Positions 56,047 through 64,000 of a DNA stretch of 64,000 nt are shown piece after piece (the first letter of the stretch is position 1; every line of letters begins with the position of its first letter). The stretch is from contig JBBHKE010002360.1 in NCBI GenBank assembly GCA_037447655.1, positions 161,091 through 225,090 on the forward strand. Direction: 5' to 3'. The notes below the pieces were generated by a model. The model searched no databases. It was not told where the DNA came from and was given only the letters and a program-made list of their open reading frames with translations. The position numbers and the translations under genes were made by a program. Origin of the DNA: Zygnema cylindricum. Lineage: Eukaryota > Streptophyta > Zygnematophyceae > Zygnematales > Zygnemataceae.

Positions 56047-59000
56047 CACATGGATAGCACTGCCCGCAATGGACCAACTTAATTACTACCCTCGACAGTG
56101 TGGAGCTACCATTACTCATTTGCCGGTATATGTAAATATTCAATGTAAACAGTGCTTCACTTGTTTGAGTCATGTGAATCGATCATCATCATCTGGAACA
56201 TCATGTGGTGACTGCTGGTTGTCTGGAGGACTCGGCGATGTTGTAAAGTATGCTGCTACTTAGTTTACTAGTGGGTGAAAAAATGATTTATGTCTTGTAA
56301 TTGTTTCTCTTACTTGCTTAGCATGCAAGGTATGTAACTGACCTGCAGTCCCTGTGCTGTTTTTGCTTTACTTATATATTTTGGGTCTGTGAAGTCATCC
56401 ATTGGAATGTTCCGTTTGTTGTTCAATTACAGGAATTGTAACGATTGTGCTGCTTTTTGGTGTTTGTCAGAAGATATAGATTATAGCAACATTGATACAT
56501 GTTTTCTGTTGCGATTGTCTCATGTAATTCCTACTATTTATGGTATAGTGGGTGAAGGCACATAATCTGGAGTGAGGTTATAAAGTAGACGAGATGTATG
56601 TTGTGCTGTTGTTTTCAAGCTATGCACCTCTTGATCTCATGCTCACTGATCAATGTTCTATTTGAGGCTCGTATCTTGAGGAAGTAAATTATAAAAAAGC
56701 TGCCTCCAGACCTGCGGAGCCTCTCGCAGGTAGCTTAAGATGCTTCCATTGAGCCCTAAAAGTAACCGGCAACATTTGTGGAACCAATAGTAGAAAGTGC
56801 GGTAGTATTGTATGTTTGAAGTGCACATGTTAACTTAGTGCGCTTCTAATGCGTTCAGTGCGGCGTTGAGAGTGGCAGGAATGGAGTAAGGTACGAATCT
56901 GCGCATCATGGGCTGTCCATTATGTTATTTCTTTTATATTTTTTCCTTAGAGGGTACACAGAAAGGATTTAAACATCATGAATCTGAACTTTTGTCCTTG
57001 CGGAAGATCAATCGAAAGCAGTGTGTCCAGCATTCGCAGAATATCTTTTCTTGCCAGAGTATATGTCACTGACAAAAACCCATAACTTTGTGGAATTGAT
57101 CACAGCAGTTTTGGTAGAATGAAAATTTGTACAACTTTGCTCTGATTCTATTGCGAATGGTAAGAGAACATCAAGAGGCTACTACGATGGTCTGGAAAGC
57201 CTCTCAACTGAGAAACAAAATGTCACACATGGTATACATGGTACATTCCAAATGCTTCCTACATCACGTATCTTTCTTAGGTAAAAACCATGTATAGTAC
57301 AGTGGTCTGCTGATGATGTGTGGACGCATTTTTGTCAGACAGGAAAGTGAGCAACTATTTTTTGTATTATACACATGCTGTGTTCACTTGGCTATGCCCG
57401 TGCAATCAGTCTTCGTGTGAAGTGCCCTGTTGCTTTCTTTGCTGAATGCACATCGTGTTGCGATAAGTGTTTCTTTTTTTTTTGTTGCTGCTAAAGCATC
57501 TTTCATCTTTGTGAATTTGTTCCAATTTTTGGTTGGAGATTGCAAACCGGAAGTTGGAATCTTGCCTTTAAATTGCAGCCATCAGGCTAGCAACCTTTTA
57601 GAGAATAGAGGATGTTAGGCGGTTAAAAACATGTGCACTAACAACGACACAGTGCACACTAATTATGAGGGTGAATAGCAGTTGTTTGACCGGTATTTTT
57701 TTAGGCCGAAAATCCGAATGTAGGGTAATGGTCTACAATCTGCAACGTCTTCTTGAACTGGATTAGTAATATATATGCTGAACTAACAAATCCTTGACGA
57801 ATGAAGCTGTTTAGGGGAACAGTGAACCTCTGTGAGTGTGGAGAAGTTATTAGCATAGTTATTCACTTCCAGGTATTCCAAATACTAATTCATGTCCAAA
57901 TGTCGTGACTGTTTCTGAAAAACCTAAACATCTGGTTTGAGAAAAGAAATTAGCAAAGATTAGATCACCCTTAAGCAACAAGCAATTAGTCAGTAATACA
58001 TTACAATTGTCGAAAATCAAGTATTCTCCACAAATGCTGCACATTTTCTACAAATTGATGTAGATGCTTGCGCAGAACCAAAGGTACGCATGCAAATGTT
58101 AATCCTCAAGCAACTTTGTGCCCATCACCAGAACAGAACAGAAGACCAAATGAGGAGAATAAGGGAAAGCTTGAACAATGTGCCGTACACTGTATACCGT
58201 GTGGGGTACACTCGAGTATTGCTATCAGCCTTCACAGCTTTTTCCACCTTTAAACTCATTTTTCTCCATGCACAAATTCATCCGATGGTTACACTAAAAA
58301 AGTAGGATTCTTACCTTCAGATTATCCGTCCCGAAATGAAAAAAAAAAAGTTCGCATGAACAAAAATTGATTTAAATATCCAATAAACATAAACGATAGA
58401 AGTGACACACGAGGAACTGTTCTTGCCAACCTCGCTCGGTATTTCAGCACACTGAATCCAGATTATATGTTCCAGTGCAAGAAGTTCACAATACAGCAGT
58501 GGAGGTCTGATTTGTTATCAACATTTAATTGCAGTCATCGACATCATTATATGGCTGCAGCCAAGGATTTTTCTCACAGGAATAAAGTACACTTGCATTT
58601 ACTGACCCAGCTTCAGCCGTTAGTCTTCCCCATTATTGTAATGGTGTCAAATGTATTTTGCCAAAACGTACTTTAAAGATGGTGTTCTTGCTGGCCTTAG
58701 GACCAGCAGTCCAGAACTGAAAGAAGCAATCATAACGCACGTTCTTTCCTCTCTGACCACATTTGCATTGAGGTTGCCGACATATACTACACTATATAAG
58801 TCATAATAATATTTGCTATGCATAACCTGGAATATACCTCAAAACATATACATGACTGAAAAACGTCAACTACGCTGATCCCCGTTGCTCTAATGAATGT
58901 GAATAGTCATATGAATCTAATAAAATCTAAAACAAGGAAGCAGAAAACATAGACCTTGTGCAATATACTGGCATTCAACTAACACCACAACTATAAAGAG

Positions 59001-59247
59001 AATCCCAAAACCATGACATCAAAAAATAAACCCCGTAATTAATAATCTCCTCTTTATCAACAAATATCGGCGAAGCATAGAACATCAATCCTAAGAATTA
59101 CTTTGAGATAAAGCGCCGTGATTCCTTTTAGAGGTACCTTGTAAGAAAAGATCTGGAAATGGAAATCCATTATTTGAATGAGCGAGAGCGAGCCCCAAAT
59201 CAATATGCCCCGATAATCAATGGTTTCAGCTAAATCCAATCGATAAC
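56047..59247. other. Intergenic region between ATG14 and the strawberry notch gene
   Basis: The two genes converge here, so both 3' UTRs lie in it. A decayed MITE interior is visible at about 57630-57800 (TAGGGTAATGGTCTACAATC, CAACGTCTTCTTGAACTGGA). No exon was found. Confidence 0.5.
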
Positions 59248-62200
59248 TCAGACATGGGGAAGCATTATCTGCTGCTGTTGATCCTGGCGTGTCAACTTCT
59301 CCAACCCTGGAGCACCAAAATCGACACATGAGTAGTACTGAGGACGTGCCAAAACAGAAAAAAATAAGAAAACAAAAACAAACCCAACAGCACGGGAAAA
59401 ACAAGGATGCTCTCCTGACTTGAAGAAACAGATAAAAATACAAATGGAAACTGGACAAGGTGAGAGGCGTCACAGAGCAAGGTGAGAAGCCGTCTGGGGA
59501 CCCAGGGGTTACCTGTCAGCACAGTGGCCACTGCCGGATTTGGCACATGGATGCCCACAATTCGCCTCCCATCGGAACTGCTTTCGAGACGCACCACGCG
59601 TAGCCTCCGATGGGTTTGGCGCTCCTGCAAAAAAAAAACTTTAAGCTTTCACATTCATCAACATCATCATCAACATCGTCATTGTCATCATCATCGTCAT
59701 CATCATCATCATCATTATCATCATCCTCATCACCATCACCATCGTCATTGTCATCGTTATAGTCATCGTCATCGTCGTCATCATCATCGTCGTCATCGTC
59801 ATCGTCGTCATCGTCATCATCATTATCACCATCAACGTGATGTCGTTAAGATTAAGAGAGCCAAAACAAGGATTACTTATTTCATATTTATGTTTAAGTG
59901 GGGATTTCTTTGTATTGTACTGCTTATGCTATTACCAAAAATGTACAGAAAAGTGGGACAGTGGTACTGCGTCTTTCAAACTTAGAGAAGAAAACCGACC
60001 TGCTTGGTGAGAGCCTGCTCCACTGTGCCCCATATGGGAAACACCAGTCCCCCGAGAATGTGCATTTGCTGCACTCGGCGACCCACAGTGCAGCCACTCC
60101 CCACCTTGCATTTGGGCCCATGCATGCACTGCAACAACCCAAACAATTCTCTTCTTTCCTACAATAAGTCACTTTCCGACTGCTTGTAGAAAGGCTTTAT
60201 TCTTCTAAAGTTCAATTTTATCTGGTGGGAAGAGGGGGGAAAAGACAGGATATGGTGAGGACTGCACTACATGAATGTCAAGGGTATGTGATGCCATACA
60301 GTGACTTCAGCAATTTATTAGCCTAAGCAGCTAGACAGAAACTTCAGACACTTAACATGAGTTAAGATATGACATTCAAAAGTTGCAATGATATGACACA
60401 AATGTAAGCCCAAAGGTTCCCGAATAAAAGAAGGAAAAGACAATTGCAAATGATGGGTCAAGCAATACTGAATGTGGCCTACACAGGCAACTCAAAAAAC
60501 AATAAAAGGCTGAGCTGCCCACAAAACGTGGTCATTGAAACTTGCTAAACAGTCAGTTATCACCATCAGTCAAACATACAAAATTCTCGATCCTCTAAAC
60601 TAGTCACACATCGAAAGGTATGAGTTGTCAGGAGAAAGTGGGTTTTCTCAGCTTGACTTCTTCCTAAAAACCTTGGAAGTAATTGTACGCTCCCTTGATA
60701 TTTGTACTTTCTCTCTGTGCTTTTTATGTCTCCATGCTGTATGACCCAGTAACTAGCGGTACTCTTCTGCGAAGCTCTCTTGTGACAGCATCATAGTTAC
60801 CTGGTCCCCAGATGTTTTGAAATCCTCCGACCAACCTGCCTCTGCTTCTTGCAACGACTGAACCCGTGAATACTTGGATCGCAGCTCTGTTAGTGGCATT
60901 TCCCTGTCCAGAAATAACAAGGTGCAAGGAGCAAACTACACCTACTGTCAGTGTTTCATGCTCTCCTCAGAAATGGAGACTGCCTGAAAATCTAGCAAGC
61001 CGGATGGTTTGAGGCCCCCGACTGGAATATGGATAGACTGGAAGCTTATTAGTTTATCAAAAGGTAAAAGAACAAGTGTGAACCTGACAGCTTCACCGCT
61101 GGAAGGACGAAACACGCGGAATGCTCGAGGTGAAGATCCTGTCCTGCACATCCCTTGGGCATTTCTACATGTCAGTCCACTTTATGACTAACCATTCTTA
61201 GGCACCCCACCCACCTGGAACAATTGACGGGCCCTCTCTAAAGGCTTTCCATCCAGTTTTGAGCCTACAATAATCTTATTCAAGAAACATGGCTGGCATT
61301 AGAAGTCAGTTTGCGGCACCTCTCAATTGCCAGCAAATAGTGCCTGCGTCCCAACCACTCTCTTCGAGATCGATAGAATCCATTGCCAGAAACTGCCCCC
61401 TTATCATCCTCAACAGGCTCCTGGTCCTGATTGGATGACTCACTCCCTGTTGAGGTAGACGCATTCTCCAGAAATGCCTTTGCTTCCTGCCACACAATAG
61501 TTGTCAGATTTTGCATCTACTTTACTGACATTTATCAAAGCTGTTTACATCCACAACTTTCATGATGCTAATGCCTGTAATAATATTATTCTCAATTTGT
61601 AACAGAAAATATTGCATTCAAATTCCCAAATTTGCACAAAATAATCAAAAGAACATGTTCAACTATGTCTGTAAGTGATGCTTATGGTGAATAATTTGCA
61701 AAATTTGATGCAAGTGGCAGCAATAATGGATTTCCTCATAAAAAACATAAAAAAACCCATAATTGAACACGACAGCCAATGGACGACACTTGTTGCAGTG
61801 TGTTCCTTCAAACAAAAAGGTTTTTGCACCACCAGAATCTCATCCAGATCTTCTAATGTCAACCTCTTATCCCACATTTAATTCTTGGCGAGGTAAACAA
61901 AACTTTGAATGAACCTTGCTTGGTGTATTGAACATCGCGATACACCAATCTTTTCAATATGCTGTTAAATCAATGGGTAAACGATATGATATACACCACT
62001 GGTGCCTACATACATAAGTGCAACTATTCTTCCAACAAGTTATTTAATAAACTTCCCAAATTTATGCCTAGATTCACACCACACTGATGACCATTCACTA
62101 GACAAGGCTCAAGCGTTCTTGACTCGAATGGGTTTCTTGATTTACCTCCCATGGCAGGCCGCGGTCAATCTCTGCAACACTATGAGTGGTGGGAGCACCG

Positions 62201-63715
62201 GACATGGGATCGACATGGACCACCTGAGGCCAACCCCCATAGGGAGCAATGAAGTGAATAAAAAGTACCTAATAAGTGACAGAGTCGCATACATGACAAA
62301 TAATGTATTTCCATCTGGACCACCTTCAGCCCTGTAACATGCCATGCATAGAGGATGGAAGAAGAATCGAAGCCCCAACCGTAGGCTTGCTGAAGTGCAG
62401 TGATCCAGAGAAGAAGGAAATGTACATTGCTGCAACAACTCACAGTGCCATCCTCTTGAATCTCAATTCGTGTAGCTTTAATGTCCACAATGCCTTGGTC
62501 GAAGTTCCCTTCTTTCCTCGCAGACTTCACCAGAGCATCAAACTGCGCCACAAAAAAGTCGAACAGACTGCAACCAATCCCGCATAGCTGTTGACTGAGT
62601 TTGTTGCGATCAGACACAGTAATTTCTGCCGGTGCAGCATCTCATCTAAGCAGCATAGATGCAGCCAGAGCCTCATTTGGGTCCATGCTTGGTTGCAGTG
62701 AGCAGTGAGTAGCGAGCAGTGCGCAGTGAGACATATGCTGGGAATACACATCTGCCTTGCCTGTTCTGCTCTTCGGGTTTCAAACCAAGTGCTCGATTCA
62801 GAAAGCGCCCAACATCATTCATGTCTGAATCCACAATCTTGCCAGAGGCTCGTCCGTGGTACCCATTTGATCCACCTGCATGCGCCCTGTCACATCATCA
62901 TCCATCGCCTCTGCTACGTGAACCACATTCGTCATAAAAGGACATCACAAATACATGCAAACCAGCCATTCCTGTAAATCAGCTGAGACCCTAAGGCATT
63001 TTGATATATCATCCCATGAACAATTGCCACACATCTTTGAGGAAACACTAGAATGGAGTTATACAACAGTTCTAAAGTAATGGCCGATTGACAAGCCTAA
63101 ACCTCACAACAAGGCACCAGAAAAGACAAATTACACTGACTTTTGAAAAACCCAGTCGCACAAACAGGCTGCCATTTTAAGTCGGCCAGAACCGGTTTAA
63201 CGATGAAAGGCAGGAAGAATTGTCGACAACATCACACCCACTTTCATGACATCATCCAAAGTTATCCTTCATGTAGCTTGCATGCATCCATAATGTTCAT
63301 CAAAATTAGGACATTTCTATTCACAGTCTCACGAGTACGTTCTTGAACATGAACAAGTCAGGGCTACAATTAAACGAAACAATTTTAGAACATAACTGAG
63401 CTAAATTAAGTTTGTAAAACATTTGCATCCACCCAGGTAGATATTATCACTACGGGTTTAGCTGGCTGACATGTTTATTTACTCCATTAAAAAGTGACAA
63501 CCACCATGATCTACAACAACCTCATCACGTGGACATAAGAATCATCAGGAGCAAGCAATCCTGATGACATCCTCAATTGTCCCCCACTTACCATCAGGAA
63601 TAGGTAACGCGTCCTTAATAATACCCACAGCCACTAAAGCTGCTCTGGCCAATACATAAAAATGTCTCTCGTCTTCTGGCGTCTTCATGCTCGAAGGGAG
63701 CACAAGGGGCCTACC
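59248..63715 (-). CDS. Strawberry notch / FORGETTER1 protein, C-terminal part
   Basis: Strawberry notch proteins are DExD helicase-like chromatin factors; Arabidopsis FORGETTER1 works in heat-stress memory. Ten minus-strand exons keep phase and give the last 347 residues: 63592-63715, 62761-62848, 62444-62567, 62146-62223, 61320-61486, 61084-61143, 60801-60903, 60000-60128, 59513-59624 and 59248-59306. Family blocks in order: EDERHFYVLARAALV, DVGRFLNRALGL, NFDQGIVDIKATRIEIQ, HVDPMSGAP, GFYRSRREWLGRRHYLLAIE, FRVFRPSSGEAV, REMPLTELRSKYS, CMHGPKCKVGSGCTVGRR, GGLVFPIWGTVEQAL and RRLRVVRLESS then RRIVGIHVPN. The end, a Gln-rich LTRQDQQQQIMLPHV, differs from the WVQD-type ends I know. The exon at 62761 seems to use a GC donor (CAG/GCAAGG). 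The helicase part lies beyond base 64000. Confidence 0.93.
59650..59840 (+). repeat. (ATC)n trinucleotide repeat in an intron
   Basis: About 190 bases of TCA/TCG/TCC triplets on the + strand lie in the intron between the last but two and last but one coding exons of the strawberry notch gene (59625-59999). His-rich and Met-rich ORFs on the two strands come only from this repeat. Confidence 0.95.
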
Positions 63716-64000
63716 CTGGACACAAGCAAACATACAGCAGAATAAGAGACAACCGGCAGAGAGATGAGGCTCCATTAAAAAACAACAACACAACTAACGG
63801 TAAAGCAAGCACAACAGCCATGTCCAATCGTGAAGTACTCTAAACAGTCGGCCAAGCCCCACCTCAGTTATTTAGCACATGCCAATGTCACAGACTTCTG
63901 AACAAGGTCGCCATCGAAGACAAAATATTCAATACCACACAAGATTGCATGAGACAATGGAAAAAATGAAGATATGACTACATAAAAGGACAAGATGATT
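63716..64000. other. Presumed intron of the strawberry notch gene
   Basis: This is upstream of the exon at 63592-63715 on the minus strand. No further exon could be recognised before the window ends. Confidence 0.4.

Noticed and set aside
59482-59985. His-rich ORF (and Met-rich ORF on the other strand)
   Set aside because: Produced by the (ATC)n repeat within an intron; no support as a gene.
61216-61263. Open stretch reading KLDGKPLERARQLFQ before a GT in the strawberry notch gene
   Set aside because: Exon 61320-61486 joins exon 61084-61143 in phase and restores the family order; the stretch would disrupt it. The real equivalent of that region is in exon 60801-60903.

Overview
The window is nuclear DNA from a eukaryote of the green lineage, most likely a streptophyte alga or an early-diverging land plant. 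The evidence is: spliced genes with GT-AG introns; plant-type versions of ATG14, FORGETTER1/strawberry notch and the At4g15545-like coiled-coil family; a uricase ending in a peroxisomal SRL signal; and retrotransposon primer sites that match the plant form of initiator tRNA-Met. The species cannot be named from the sequence. All gene models come from reading exons by eye. Those marked as complete keep phase across every junction.

Layout. 1-1729: 3' part of a UBE2H-type ubiquitin-conjugating enzyme. 1730-3737: gene-free, with a minisatellite and a decayed DNA element. 3738-27978: a nested retrotransposon cluster. A minus-strand Ty3/gypsy element was split by a solo LTR (D, 5783-6852, duplication AGGGA) and by Ty1/copia element A (8687-20833, duplication AACCT). 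A itself holds copia element B (12675-18854). Copia element C (21420-27855) sits between two pieces of an older inverted LTR (E). All the coding regions are broken. 27979-30786: non-autonomous DNA elements nested in one another, with MITEs. 31826-35713: uricase (+). 39185-43652: At4g15545-like protein (-). 44207-46106: RNA polymerase II subunit RPB11 (+). 47068-48064: conserved hypothetical protein (-). 48633-56046: ATG14 (+). 59248 to beyond 63715: C-terminal part of a strawberry notch/FORGETTER1 protein (-), cut by the window end.

The genes do not form a pathway. They are housekeeping genes of ubiquitin transfer, purine breakdown, transcription, autophagy and chromatin. Two pairs are divergent and share short intergenic spacers (43653-44206 and 48065-48632).

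The most unusual material is in the retrotransposons. (1) LTRs of B, C and D carry an antisense tRNA-like module with recognisable A- and B-box elements. (2) The primer binding site matches the anticodon arm of initiator tRNA-Met, and the ATG facing the CAU anticodon is also the apparent gag-pol start codon, five bases after the LTR. (3) Element B is flanked by a 228-bp duplication of the host element whose copies differ more than B's own LTRs. (4) The gypsy pol ends in a PHD-finger-like domain. A family of MITEs ending in CACCGTGAATCG with TA duplications is scattered through introns and promoters.
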